Shown: piece after piece, positions 46,257-59,947 of the stretch
Position numbering within the stretch: the first letter of the stretch is position 1
Layout of the letters: each line of letters opens with the position of its first letter
From: Brevipalpus yothersi
Taxonomy: Eukaryota; Arthropoda; Arachnida; Trombidiformes; Tenuipalpidae
Length of the DNA: 64,000 nt
Direction of reading: 5' to 3'
Assembly: GCA_003956705.1 (NCBI GenBank)
Contig: QZCP01000043.1
Location: 2,741-66,740 of the forward strand
Notes under the pieces: generated by a model
The model's input: only the letters and a program-made list of their open reading frames with translations
Told to the model about the DNA's origin: nothing
Databases searched by the model: none
Position numbers and translations under genes: made by a program

Positions 46257-48932
46257 GGTGAGAGAGAGAGAGAGGTGTTGAGGGGCTTGCTATATTTGAT
46301 GATGATGATGATACACAATTGATTCAAATATTTAACTCAAAGTACACAGTGACAATAGTATCAATAATACTTTCAAATGCAAATGACACACAGTATGAAA
46401 ACACCCAAAATTATAATGAATCAATTTTTTTATTGAACCCTCACAAAAATCAGAAACGATGCGAGTTATGTGTAAAGAAAAATGCATGAATGACAAAGAG
46501 AGAGAGTAAAGTGAGAGAGAGAGCTTGTTTATTCTGCTTGTCTTTAATCTGGACCTTTAAACCGCAAGATGCCGCATACAGTTCCGTACACAGATTTCAC
46601 ACTGATCAGTAGCCACTAGATCTCGCTAGTTGTCCATGTCCCGGGACGTTTTGTAGTTTCCACAGAATTGAGTTGGGATTGCACCAATTTTGGGCAATAA
46701 TATTGCCCTCAGGCGACGGCCGGCAAGAGAGAGAGAGGCAAAAATTTTCATGTGTGTATGAGAGTTAAAAGCCTCTCTCTCTCATCCCCCATCTCTTTCT
46801 GGACTCTCTCTCTTTTACTGTAGCTCTATGTAAATTTAAATACTTTTAAAGCCTCTCTCTCTCTCTCTTTCTTGAATTCTCGATGCTCTCTGTTGCCGGC
46901 TCCTTGGCGTTCCTCTTTTTTTTCCTTGAGGCCAAATTCCGTGAATTCTGGCGGGAAATCTTGATGACTTTCTTTGTGAGCAAAGTGAGATGGAGAGAGA
47001 GAAAAAGCAGGCCAGAATACGATTAGATGTACAACCAGGCCATGGTGTGATGGGCGCGACGAGGCAAGAGAGAGAGAGAGAGAGAGAATCACTTTTTCTG
47101 AGAAAAGTAGCATTTTTCCTCGAAAAATACAATCCTCGAGCATTTTTTTTTCGTTCTCTCTGGAGGCTCTACTTATGCACACTGATCCTGTTTCTCACCA
47201 TGGGCTGATGAACGGATTAAGCTGATAATATATGACCACTCAAAATGGGTCGCATATGTGTTGCTTAGCATGCATTGGTGTGTGTGAGTAGATGAAGGAA
47301 GAGAGAGCAAAAATTTTGCCCAAAGAAAACGGATTTTCGAAGTAAAACCGATTTACTTGGAGAACTCATGCTGTTAATAGATGGACCCCTTTCCTGGTTA
47401 AAGATACAATGGTATTGCATACATGTGAAGCAAATGACCAGAATTTCGAAAGAGTGAAGCCAAAAAAATGCATAAGACAATCGAAATTCAGGAGAGTGTA
47501 AAATTGAGCAAACATTGGAAAAAAGAGTTGGCACGATGTTTAAATAGGTAATCAAACTATCAGAGTAATTTTAAGTTTCCCATTTTCACATTTGTCTAAC
47601 GATAATGTCTTTCTGTGTGTGTAAACGTTTTTCATGATGAATGAGCAAGATGATAGAATGGGAAATCATTTTCATCTATCTTTTCCTTTTCCCAAATTGG
47701 CTATTCTGTCTCATACTTTTTCACCCATAATCGGTATATCCACAGACACACACACATATATATACAGTCCAATGGATGCTTCAATGGCCAGTGTGAAAAG
47801 TTTATATAGCAGAAGTTAACTGTTAAGAGGAGTCTACTTTCCGTTTCAATGATGATGAATGAGCAGTTAGAAAAGACATGCTAATAGATAGCCGCATATG
47901 GCCGGTTAAATGGACAGACAGTGAAAGAGTCAAAAATCGATGTCCAAGTGTGTATGATTGGTGCTAACAAGCCAACGATTGAAAGGGAGAGAGAGAGAGA
48001 GAGAATGATCAATTGGACATGAGTTGTTGTACGAGAGATAAAATAGATTTTACCAAGAGTCCAATAGGATAATGATTGTGTGTGTGTGAGAAAGATAGAG
48101 GATTCCAAATGAACAAGTTTCACTTTTCACGCTGTTCCTGTTTCAACTATTCACTCATTTTGACCATTTTCAATCCATATCATTCATTCACTTCTTTTCA
48201 GCTTCACTCTCGTTACCATAAGATATACACAGACCAGAATACATGCCAGCAGGACATCTTTTCTCTCTCTCTCTCTCTCTCTCTCTATGGATGGTCCCTT
48301 AATCTGAATATCCTGTTGGTTTGCCAAAGATATTTCCGGCACAATAAAAGGGCTCCCAAAATTCATTATACCAAAAAAAGAGAGCGAAATTTTCACTCTT
48401 TTTATCTATTCCTTTTCCACACACACATACACACTTACTTGACTGTTACCGTGAATGTTAGTAGTATCAGTTTTTCCATTTCATTCTCATTCATAGCCAA
48501 TCTTTCACAGTCCACAAGAACGCTACTGGAATGATTGACACTTTTTCCGAGTATCGGCTGTTACGACGTCCTGGTGTCCCAAAGTCCCAAAACCAAGCCA
48601 AGCAAGACAATACGATAAGCCTCAACGAGTGTGCCTATATGTATACATGTATCTATCTACTAGATGGCCATAGATCTTAGAAGAAGAAGAAAAAGGCAAT
48701 AGTTTTCTCTCTCTCTCTCTTTTACCTCCTCCTTCTCCTCCTCCATAATTCTCCAGACCACTTCAAGTTCCAGAGCCCATTTCGAATAGGCCCAGAGGAA
48801 GAAGAAGTGATCACCAAGATGCAGCAAAAATATCATGATCGCATGGTCGCCTACTGAGGAAAGAATTTTTTTTGCTTATTCCTTTTCCATTTACTTCTGC
48901 TTCTTCTTCTTCTTAAATTTTTGATTTTCTCA

Positions 48933-48973
<41 letters not shown>

Positions 48974-51829
48974 TTTTCTTCTCTTCACTCTCAGTAAAAA
49001 TTTCAACTTTTTTCCCGCACTTTTTTTGCATGCCCAAGCCCGCATATAATGGTGAGAGAAGAGAGAATCGCAAAGAAAGTAAGACGCATATTGAAGCTAA
49101 ATTCTTTTTATCAGAAAATACGATTTATATAATGCTCTTGTGTCGAGGTGATTTAGTTAAGCTACTTGTAATGAACATTGGCTGATAAAGGAAAGATGTT
49201 TCCAGAAAAAGTATCAGCAATCAGCATACTTCACATGTGTGTGTGTGCAGTAATTTGAAATTGAACCAGACTGATAGACCAGATAGAAAGAGGAAGAGAG
49301 AGGAAGAGTAGACTTGATATGATTAGAGAGAAAAAAACCTTGCAAATTCATCAGTCGTGTCCTTGTGTCTCGAGTTACTCTCTTATATTCTCTTCATCTT
49401 CTTCCCTGTTTCACTTGATTCAAATCGCCAGTTTTAATAGTGTAGACACTGTTTAGTCAGCAGTTTTAATTGCACATGATAAACTACCGGATCAAGACGG
49501 TTTCAGTTAAATACGTATCGATCCTTGAGTCAATCCACCAGTTTCACTCTTTCTCTCTCTCCTCATATTTCATCCTCCTTCTCTCTCATCTTTTTCTCAT
49601 CATCTTTAGCATGTGTCTTCTCTTTTTATCCTTCATCAGACTTTCACTTCAACACTTGCAATCCTGCACAATATTCATTGTAACAATATTATCTTCTTCT
49701 TTCTCTCCCTTTGATGGTGCATAAAAGGAAAGGTATTGGACTGACTGATTATCTGGTGTGTTCATTAATGCAGATAACGAAAAATTGTGAGAGAGAAAGT
49801 GATGAAGAGAAAAAAAGGGGCCGATAATTGAAACAAGTGAAAAATGTCTCATAAAAATTGTATCTGATGATTAGAGAGAAAGAGAGAGAAAGAAAGAGAA
49901 AGAAAGAGAGAGAGAGAGAGAGAAGAATAATCAGCGAAAAATATTGGTGAGAGGAAAAGAATTGAATTGATAAGAAATAGTTTGGAGAAAGAGGAAAGAA
50001 TGAGAGAAGTGAAACTGATATATTTAGTGAGTGAGAGAGAGAGAGAGAGAGAGAGACTGATATCGAGTGATGATGATTTGTCTATCCATGTCACAATGGC
50101 GTGTTTGTGGTCTAAGCGGAGGAATAAAGGACGATTATTTCCCTGTATCTTCGCTATAAAATAGTTTAGTTAACAAATTGGGTCAACGATGTGTTTCCAT
50201 ATCGTAAAAGTTAATCTACTCGACTGTAGCAAGAGCAATGTGCTAACCAGATCATCTGATCATTCCATTTGCACTCGATCCAGCGACACAATTAGGCCGA
50301 TTCTATTCCTACTTATCGATGAGCCGACAGGCGAACCAAAGAGAAAGAGAGAGAAAGAAAGAAAGAGGAAGAGAGAGAGATCAAGAGAGATGAGGATAAT
50401 GTCGATTGATGCGATTTCCAGGCTTATATCGAGGTACATATATTGGTGTTAGATAGATAGCTTCGTCGATTTTTATATATTAACACTTGCTCTCCTTCAC
50501 GATTGGCATTACCTTGCTGCTTATGCTTTTCATCCACAAATGACTAGTCAAACTATCATCATTATGCTTACATCACCCAAAAAGTGAGGCCCACTTTTTT
50601 CCGGCTTCTCAACGTACACACTATTTTTTGATAACGATTTGTGAGCGAAAAATTTTTTTGTTGATAAAATTCAGCAAAATTCAAATATTTTCGCTTTATT
50701 CTCAGCTTAAATTGAAGGAGAGAGAGAGAGATAAAGATATCGAAATCAAAATGAAAATAAATAAATAAATTGATAAGCTGAAATATGCTCATGAATTTTG
50801 AATCCTGATCTGATAGCTGTGAGAGAGAAGAGAAAGCCTTCAAAATTCACTTCCCCAGGCAACAGTGAAACGATCATCTTTTTCCTCTCTCTTCAAGTGA
50901 TGTATGCTGTGAACAATTGATACAAGTAAATTGCGATTCCCTTTTTGTCTAGCATTTGTAATTTCTCGCTCTCTTTCTCTTTCTCTGTTACTCTCTGTTT
51001 CTCTCTTGGTGAGGCTTTCAATATGATTATATGATGATTAGATGATCATTGTAATTTGCGATCGATATCAACAAGCAAGCAACAAGTGAAACAAGTGAAA
51101 GCGATGTCAGAGGGAAGGGAAGAGAAAAAAATTTATCTTCTTGGTGAGGAATAGTTACAGAGAAAGAGATAGATAGAGAGAGAGAGCCTTTCATCATGAA
51201 ATCGTCGATGATGGACATGAAGGTTTCTCCATGCTATCTCTCTTTCTTCCTTTATCTCCCTCTCTCTCTATCTCTCTGTGAATTTTAGTTACTTTGTTAC
51301 AAGCAAGTTGCTAGGCTGATCGTGATACAGTGGGCATCAATTGCAGCTATAACATGATGGAGCGAAAGAAAAAAAAGGAGAGAACAAAAAAGAAGGAAAA
51401 TAGTGGGAGGAGGGAGAGAGAAATGATCGGATTGTGATGAGGATGCTTATCAGTGGGAAGAATGAATTGATGTGATATTTTTTTCTCACATAATATTGTG
51501 GACATGAAATGGAGTCAATTTTAGAGGAAAAAGTTCATTTTGTTGATAATGTATTATTATTTTTTTCTCATTTCTCATGCTTAATCAGTACAATGAGCTG
51601 GTGTTTGACAATTAATGGATATTTTTTTGGCGGTAACATAAATTACACAATCAAGCCAACATTATTTCCATCTCTTATTTTGCCTCCAACTACATTTATT
51701 CACTTTTCTCTTTCACATAGATATTTTCTCGCCCACATCTTTTCATCTAGAATTTCTGAATCTGATCCCAATTCTTTATCTCTTCTCACCAGCTTCCACA
51801 CATACACATGATGAAACAAAACGTTCACT

Positions 51830-51832
<3 letters not shown>

Positions 51833-51896
<64 letters not shown>
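51833..51896. repeat. (CT)n microsatellite
   Basis: CT run of about 63 bp. Confidence 0.95.
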
Positions 51897-51899
<3 letters not shown>

Positions 51900-53180
51900 G
51901 CTCACTTTCTTAAATGAATTCGACTAGACACGTTCTGGTATCAAATGTAACTCACATTAGCATTCAAATTCTTTTTTAACCGTTAAACTTTATCTTCTTT
52001 CTCTTATCCGGATGAAGAATCTGAGAAAAAATAAAATTACTCATCTCTTTCAGCTTATACAAGCAGATTAGTAGCAGCTATATCAAATGTCCGCGTCATT
52101 GACTTCACTTGAGTAGTTCAAACGATTCGGCAAAAGGCCAAGCTCATGGGCATTATCACTTGGGAAGCTGGCGAAATATGATGATATGATTAAACTGATG
52201 GAAGTGAGAGAGAGAGAAAGAGAGGAAGAGAGATGAAAGAAACTAGAAACGCAATAATGAACAAAACACTCCAGAACAATGGACATTTTATGATAACATT
52301 TTGTATATATTTTTCTTGCTTATTTTCTCTTTTTTTGATAAAATATCGCTGAGCATACATTTTTTCCCGGTATTTAACGGTATTTATAAGAGCAATATTG
52401 GTGCTCGGAATCACAATTGATCATCATCATCAATAGCATCTTCAATGATTCTCATCTTCTGTAAGTGTTTAGTGTACAACCTAAAATATTACAAAAACAA
52501 TTGAATACACAAAACTAAAGAGGAAAAAAACGAAAATTTCATCGTGAACAGACATGTTTTGTTTTTTTTTCTTCCTATTATTTTATCTATTATTGACTGT
52601 CATCAAATACGGTCGACAAACATGATCATATGGGATCAAGTGTTTCATCATATATATTGATATTTAAACCTAAACCATAGAAAGAATAATAATTGCTTCC
52701 CATAGCTTTTTAGTACCAGTAACCAAAAAACCTGAAACATTTTCACACTATTGAATAACAATGATAGTAATTATACAACCAATGTACACGGATGAATGAT
52801 GATACATTTACATACATACATCATCATGATTATTTGGCAACATATTGGGCGAAGAAAAGGGCCAAAAACCTTAACCCCAACACCAGCCCCTTCGAGAAGT
52901 TGTGCTTTTTTAATTTTCTTCATTCTCTCTACTGTATTACTACTACATGGTAGCTACCATGGTACTAGTGTGAAACTACCAGAATAATCCGCATCTACGG
53001 AATTATTCTTATTCTCTCTTGGAAACCAGTGTTTTTCTGATCGTAAGCATGAGGCACTCTCTTACTCGCGCGCTCATTTGATGCCAAAGCAAAGGCCAAG
53101 CATTCCCAACAGCCGATAAGATGATCCGTTATCTGGCAAAGATAATGCACCACTTTCAGAAAAAGAGGAGAAAGAGAGAA

Positions 53181-53231
<51 letters not shown>

Positions 53232-55766
53232 AAGAATATCTTGTTCTGCAGTAGATGAAGATGACGATCAGAATGGCATTTAAATGGGAATAGATTGAGG
53301 ATATCACTTTCTGTCAGTGTGAAAAAAAGCTCAATTGAATTCTCGAATGCTGACTAACTAACTAACAACTGAACTCAACTTTTATCCAATCTTACTTTCT
53401 CTTTCTCTCTCTTTCTTCTCTCGGGTATATGTGTGTTTCCACAGTAGTTGGCAAAATTTTGTCTCTTCTTTCTCTCTTTCACATGTCCAATGAGAGATGG
53501 ATGAGTATGGTACAGGAAGAAAATGATGAAGATGGAAGAGAGAAAGAAAGATGAGCAGATTATTATCACTTTCTCTCTCTCTTTCTCTCTTTCTTTCTTT
53601 CATACTTTCTTCTTCATCCTCATCTGTTCGATAGTCTTCCTCTTTTTTCCTCCTCCTTCACCAACAAGTATCCCATTGCGTGTACACAGCACTTTCACTG
53701 ATGTATATTTTTTGTTCTTCTTCCTCCGTCAACTATACATATGATGACCATAAAACTATTACCGTATTCATTAAGTCACGAATCATTTGATGATGAAATA
53801 AGCCGAATTCCATTCATGATCTATTATCATATGTCTGTCCCAGGCCATGAATTCATTGTGGGAATACTTCATCTTTCTTTTTTTCTTTTTTCTCTTTCAT
53901 CTTGTCCCATTAATAAGACCAATCATTGGGCCATTTACACAGTGATCGAATTCTCAGACATACACCCCAGTAGCAATATTTTCGTGTGTACCCTAAACGA
54001 AGAGAGTAAAAAATTGAACCATTATTTAGCTTTTCGTGTGGCTCTGTATCACCAATTTTTCACCTTGCTCCCCATCAAAATAACGTGATTCTGATAACTA
54101 TCATGAGAATAAATTCTCTACTGATTTTCTGGAAGGTATCTCCTCTCTCTATCTCTCTCTCCCTCCCTCTTTCCCTCCTCCCATCTTACCGATAACTTGT
54201 TGCAATCAATAGTCATTAGCCCTTTTTGATAGCCCAAAATGATGCTAATTTTACTGAATAGATAGTAAGAAAAGTTCATAAAATCGGGCCTCCGTAAAGT
54301 AGTATCACAACCAGGAGCTCGATATTATCCATTGATCCAGGATCACATTAAATGTGGACACTTGCTCAATCTTTTCTCAAGGTATTGCAACGAATACACA
54401 CATACAGCCATGTACTGCCATGTATCCAAAAGTGAGGGCTTACAGCATTACCTGAATTTCTTTCTCACCAGCATCTTTTATACATCTTTTTTTTCTCTTT
54501 CCTTTTTTTGCATCATTTTTTCCCTCTTTATTGTTTCTCCCCTCGAGCGATCATTCCAACAGCTACTGTCCAACTCACAATTCTTGCCATCAAAGTTTGT
54601 CAAAAAAGGTATTCATGAACGATCACTGACGATCTGACGTTGATCTTTGACGCTGTTGGATGGACATGAGGGAAGATGATGGAGAGAGAAAGATACGAGA
54701 TAGATATGCGATACATGTGAAACGATGAAACGAAGATGCTGTAATTGGATAGAATAGTATATATATATATATATATTCTTCATCGGTCTTCATTTGAATC
54801 CACGGGAAAAGATGGAGGAAAAAGCTTGGTTCAAAAATGAATAAACGGGGTACGTGCATGTATATATATATATATTTTATTTTTTTAAAAGCATTCCCCC
54901 ATCCAATAAGCATGGAACACTAACAGCTCGTATTCCAGTAATTTATGTATCTTATGGCCATGATGATTTAAAGAGAAGATAATGAAACGGGAAAAGATGG
55001 ATTGCTGTGAGATCAAGTCAGCTGTATGAACGGGAGATGTCCAAGCCGATGATTTATTCAAGAGTGTACCGATATTCTGAAAATTTCGTTTTAATGTGCG
55101 TATATGTTTGTACAATTTTTCAAATGTTTACAAAATTAATCACAAAGAATGCGAATTGCTGGTCAAGAAAAAAAATGCGAGAGAGAATTTTTTCTTACTT
55201 TTATCATTCAAAACAAGCAAGTTTAATTTTATCTCCAATAATTCTTTTTCTCATGAGAGTGACTTTTACATTCCTTTTTATCTTTTTTCTCAAAAAAACG
55301 ATCGGAACAGCTCATAAAATGGAAACACACTCACACAAAATCAGTCAATAATTTGATATGTGTGTCCATGAGAATCTTTCCTTGAATGAAAATACTGTCT
55401 ATTCTGATGGAAAGGTGTACAGAAGGATATAAAATTGTTGATTCAATGGCTTGACTCTTTTTTTTACACCGATTTTGAACTTTAATCTGATAATTTCTAC
55501 CAAACCAGACGAAAAATAATTAAGATTAAAGGAATTATCGAACCTTTTTGGAGGAGAAAATCTTTTTTTCCTCCTCCATCTGAAGTGCAGTTTATTAACG
55601 ACAAAATTGCTCAGAAATCCGATAAATATCGAAAAATTCGGGTATTAAAAAAACTGAACGCTTTTGTATCCTTAATTACATGCTTTTAATCAAATTCCAC
55701 ATTTTTATTTGAACTACAAAACTTTTTCATAAGAAGCTTTAAAGCACCAAAACAGAGCACAATTCT

Positions 55767-55768
<2 letters not shown>

Positions 55769-55827
<59 letters not shown>
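55769..55827. repeat. (CT)n microsatellite
   Basis: CT run of about 58 bp. Confidence 0.95.
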
Positions 55828-55830
<3 letters not shown>

Positions 55831-56118
55831 TCGGGGAACATCTTCCCATAATTCGAAAGATTGTCCTTAGTACTTGAAAGGAAGAGAAAAGAGAGAACAG
55901 AGAAGAGAAAGTCATCAGGGTTAAGCATGCATAATAAAATTAATTGTTATACTTTATGAGTGGATGGAAACAATTAGTCGAAATATCTTTGACAAGTACA
56001 TCTCAAGGCGAAGAATTGTTCTTCTTCTTTCATGGATGCTCTCATGTGCAAATAGTGTTTCCACGTCATCGAAATCAAATCTGTTGTCTCTCTATATAAA
56101 CTTGAGGCCAAAGTTCAC

Positions 56119-56160
<42 letters not shown>
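56119..56160. repeat. (GA)n microsatellite
   Basis: GA run of about 40 bp. Confidence 0.95.
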
Positions 56161-56162
<2 letters not shown>

Positions 56163-57101
56163 AGATGAAGATTTGCTGCCGTTCCAAATTCTTTTCCTGG
56201 ATAAGCTTCCTCAGCGTCAAGAGAGTGTATCATGTAACTGAATGTCTGCCATAGAAAGAATTGAATCAACAGGACAAGAGAGAGAGAGAGAGGAAAAATA
56301 TCAAGATAGGTATTGATAGAGAGTAGATATTGATGTTTTTCCATCAACACCACCCACATATTGGATGGACTAAAGAAGGGGCTTATTGAATGGTAGCTTA
56401 TGTAACCAAAATGATTTCATTTCTCATATCCACAAAATATGCTTCTATCCAAAAAGGGTTCTGTTTCAAGCTGCTTGCTGATCACCCAGTCATTTGAGTG
56501 GATTAAGGAAATATTGTGGAGACTCATACATTGAGAGTCCAGGGTAAGTGGGTCAATATTTTTATGAGAGAGAGAGAGAGAGAGAGATGAGTAAGACTAT
56601 TAAATCAAATGAATAACTAACAAGCATCGGATTAGTGTAAATTGGTTATTAAGAAAAAATGCTTCAGAAACTCAATTTTTCATCATCATTTCGGTTGTTC
56701 ACACAAAAACAGTGAGAGAAAAAGCAATATTGGAATATTTTTTCCTCTCAAAAGGAGAGAAAAAATTTCTCTTCCTTCTACTCATCAATATGAACACCAA
56801 CTGTGTTTTGTACTTAAGTACTGCTTTCGAATCATCATCCACTTCAATCCTTTTTCAATGATACATCGAAATTGATATAAATTATCGAATCAGTTGAATA
56901 CCCATGAAACCAGCTTGTGTAGTGGTGTAGAAACGCATATGTGTATACTTTTCTCTTTCTGTTCTGATATGGTGATTAGAATTCATTTAAAAACCAAAAA
57001 TTCAAATTGAAGGTAATTATCTGAATTGGTATCGATTTTGAACACTTTTCCGGTCAATCTTTCGAAAAATCAATTGAAAATTGGGTATTCTAGAATATTC
57101 T

Positions 57102-57148
<47 letters not shown>
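57102..57148. repeat. (GA)n microsatellite
   Basis: GA run of about 46 bp. Confidence 0.95.
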
Positions 57149-57151
<3 letters not shown>

Positions 57152-57583
57152 AAAAAAGTTTAGCAAAACAGAAGGTTAAGTTCATTAGCATCAATCGAAC
57201 ATGGAATGATAAGAAGAAATCAAATGCGTGTTCTTTTGATAGAGAGGATTCTTAAATAGACTTTCTCACGAATCTTTTTATCTTCCAATCATTCAATTGA
57301 AACCATTTACACACAAACAAAGGGTAGCATCTTTACAAGTTAAATTTTGAAGCCTCATAACATTTTGGAATAGATTATAAGGGAACCCATCTGGTTGCAT
57401 GATGAAACCAGAAAATGTCATTTTCTATCAATGATGAAGTTGACGATGATTCAACGAATCTGTTGAATGCTAGACACACTCAGTCTCTCCCTTTCGCACA
57501 CACTTGAAAACGCCTAGACAGAACTCAGCCAGCTAGTATATTCTCTGTGATTTCGAATTCACCTTCACCCTTCGTCTATCTCC

Positions 57584-57588
<5 letters not shown>

Positions 57589-57656
<68 letters not shown>
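57589..57656. repeat. (CT)n microsatellite followed by (CTTT)n
   Basis: CT run of about 48 bp passing into several TTTC units. Confidence 0.95.
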
Positions 57657-57771
57657 CTATCCATCTGTTTGGCTCCCTTTTACCCTGGAATTATCGATCG
57701 GAGTTCAGGAGAATACAAGCTATTCCCATTCACGCGCCTAATCATTCCAACCCAATAAAAGACTTACAATC

Positions 57772-58068
57772 ATGAAAATCTGTGGAAATACTGTTCAAGG
57801 CAAATCATTTTACCCGCTCAAATCTGATGGAAGATTTTTGAGAAAATTTCGTGGAGTGAGAGAATAAAATCTGATTTTGAGTCTGAACTTTTCCTCTTTT
57901 CCAGCTCAAAACGGTGATGATATTAGTTCGATGATTCGACTCCATGAGTTGGAAGAACCCAACATATGGTACACACATAAGTTCAGTATGGAATTGAATG
58001 CACTCGAAAGGATTCAAAAATTCTGTCTCTTCCTATCACAATTGAATTGTCCAAGACATTGCCTTTAG
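57772..58068 (+). CDS. Weak candidate small two-exon gene, unrecognised
   Basis: An ATG at 57772 opens about 27 codons (MKICGNTVQGKSFYPLK...). A possible donor lies at 57850/57851, in phase but weak (TTC|GTGGAG); a stronger GTGAGA donor at 57856 is out of phase. Then comes a very strong acceptor (a long pyrimidine run ending CCAG at 57904) and an open exon of 54 codons up to TAG at 58068 (begins QNGDDISSMIRLHELEEPN). The joined product would be about 81 aa. An AATAAA precedes the start, which could instead end an upstream transcript. The opposite strand is also open across the second exon, so coding is doubtful. No family is recognised. Confidence 0.2.
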
Positions 58069-58950
58069 GCACAATCTTGAGAGTGTAAATCGAAGCTCTT
58101 GCTTGAAAAAATTGGATAGAGAAATGTCTTTTGACCATTGTCCAGCTCCATTCCGTCGTGCTTTGCGAATGATCGTGCATTGTGCACTCAAAACGATGGA
58201 ATCTAGGTGAACATTCAATTGTGTGGAATTCAGAATAGAAGTAAAGAAGGAAAGAGAGAAAAAATAAATGATAGGCCAAAGTCAATTTGAATCCACTAGA
58301 ACTGTACTTTTTCTCAATATGAAAATCATTCACTTCTCTCTCTCTCTCTTTCTCTCTCTCTCTCCTCTTTCTCTCTCTCTTGTACCAAGATAATCATTAT
58401 CATATCTTCTCTTCTTTTTTTCCTATTCATTAATTCAGATTGCCTTCATCAACTCATTATCATCTCATTCGATCTGTCAAGTGTATTCGTGTTCCAGTGT
58501 ATTAAAGCTCGCACAGTACAGGTAACTCTTCTACATTCTCATCGCCATGTAGCCTGAAAAAAATTCAAATCACTCCTTTCTTCTTTCTTTTCTCCTCTGT
58601 AAATCTTGAGCACATGCCTGATGATGATAATTATTAAGTGTTAAAACTTCCGGCAAACACACTAGACAACCGGCCGGTCTCATGCATCATGGACTGAAGC
58701 CATCATGTGTGTGTGTGTGTCATGATATGCACGATATGATATGCACGAGCAAAAAAATTAATGTTCTTCTTATGAAGCCATTTTCTTTTCTTATTTTTTC
58801 CTCTCTCTCTCTTTCGGTCTTTATTATTATCTTGATCTTGATACTGTTGAAGACGATTTATTAACTCATTCACCAATGTTCAATCACTTTGACGGCCATA
58901 ACAGATCCAACAATCAGCCAACCGAAAATTGTTTGGCCATGATTTTTTTT

Positions 58951-58951
<1 letters not shown>

Positions 58952-58999
<48 letters not shown>
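58952..58999. repeat. (CT)n microsatellite
   Basis: CT run of about 47 bp. Confidence 0.95.
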
Positions 59000-59001
<2 letters not shown>

Positions 59002-59685
59002 TTCTCTTCTTATGCTCCCCAAACTAATTTCGCAGAAATATATCATCATCAGCATCAGCATACCCGAATGTTGGTGGTATAGATTGCAAAAGACACTATT
59101 CCCATCAAAATAGTGAACCTCATGAATCTGTGGCAAAAATACACACGCGTTAACACTTCCATCACCGATTGCACATGGGAACACATGGACCCTAGAGTCA
59201 GGCAACCTCACAGAAGAATATATATCAATAATCTAATCTATTAGAGAGCTATTCCAATCATCGTACGTGTTCGCATATGTGTACATACAGGTTTCTCATA
59301 GGTTTTTGAGAAATCAAGATGGAAGAAGATAAGAAAAATTCGGGTACCATGTCCATTGGAAGTGGAATGGAGAATCAACGAACCACTGAAAAGTGTGTGT
59401 ATGTGCTTAAATGGATGATGAAAGAAGAGTCGATGGATTATCTTTCAAATATTCGCATGGAAGAGTGTATAAATTGTGCAAGATAGAAAGAGAGGATCAT
59501 GACCTGGGCTATGTGTAATTTTAACGATTGAAAATGAGTGTATATGAGATATATTAATATTGCTTGATTCATCATGATTACGAGCCATTTTTTTTTCGCT
59601 GATCTGTCATGAATTTTTTGGGTGCAGATTTTTTGTGGATAAAAGAATTATTTTGGCACCACATTTGAAACTGTGAAACTTTTCT

Positions 59686-59690
<5 letters not shown>

Positions 59691-59732
<42 letters not shown>
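59691..59732. repeat. (CT)n microsatellite
   Basis: CT run of about 41 bp. Confidence 0.95.
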
Positions 59733-59734
<2 letters not shown>

Positions 59735-59890
59735 CCATATAACATTATTGCTGTGTGCGGAAACGAATATGTATCTTATTCTATCAAATTCTTATTTTTC
59801 ATTCTCATCTCATTATTTGAGGTCATCAGTCTATTTCATATAAACATCAACAGCCTTTTCATCATCATGATTTTCATCATTCAAAATGAG

Positions 59891-59893
<3 letters not shown>

Positions 59894-59945
<52 letters not shown>
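59894..59945. repeat. (GA)n microsatellite
   Basis: GA run of about 51 bp. Confidence 0.95.

Positions 59946-59947
<2 letters not shown>

Larger units (their letters stand above)
46257..57771. other. Gene desert rich in GA/CT tracts
   Basis: About 11.5 kb upstream of EB1 with no gene family recognised on either strand. The first few hundred bases must contain the EB1 promoter and include a CpG-rich patch at 46560-46730. The rest is AT-rich, with GA/CT microsatellites, CT-rich imperfect tracts (48930-48980, 53160-53235, 53390-53600, 54140-54180) and TA runs near 54757 and 54860. Confidence 0.5.

Noticed and set aside
52083..52185. Terminal-exon-like segment after a CAG acceptor (minus strand, ends NDADI before a stop)
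   Set aside because: Only about 30 codons, no partner exon and no recognised family; not distinguishable from chance in 17 kb of non-coding DNA.
53071..53137. Minus-strand segment bounded by a CAG acceptor and a GTAAGA donor, open in one frame
   Set aside because: Only 67 bp and isolated. A shared 11-base string with the segment at 52083-52185 is within chance.
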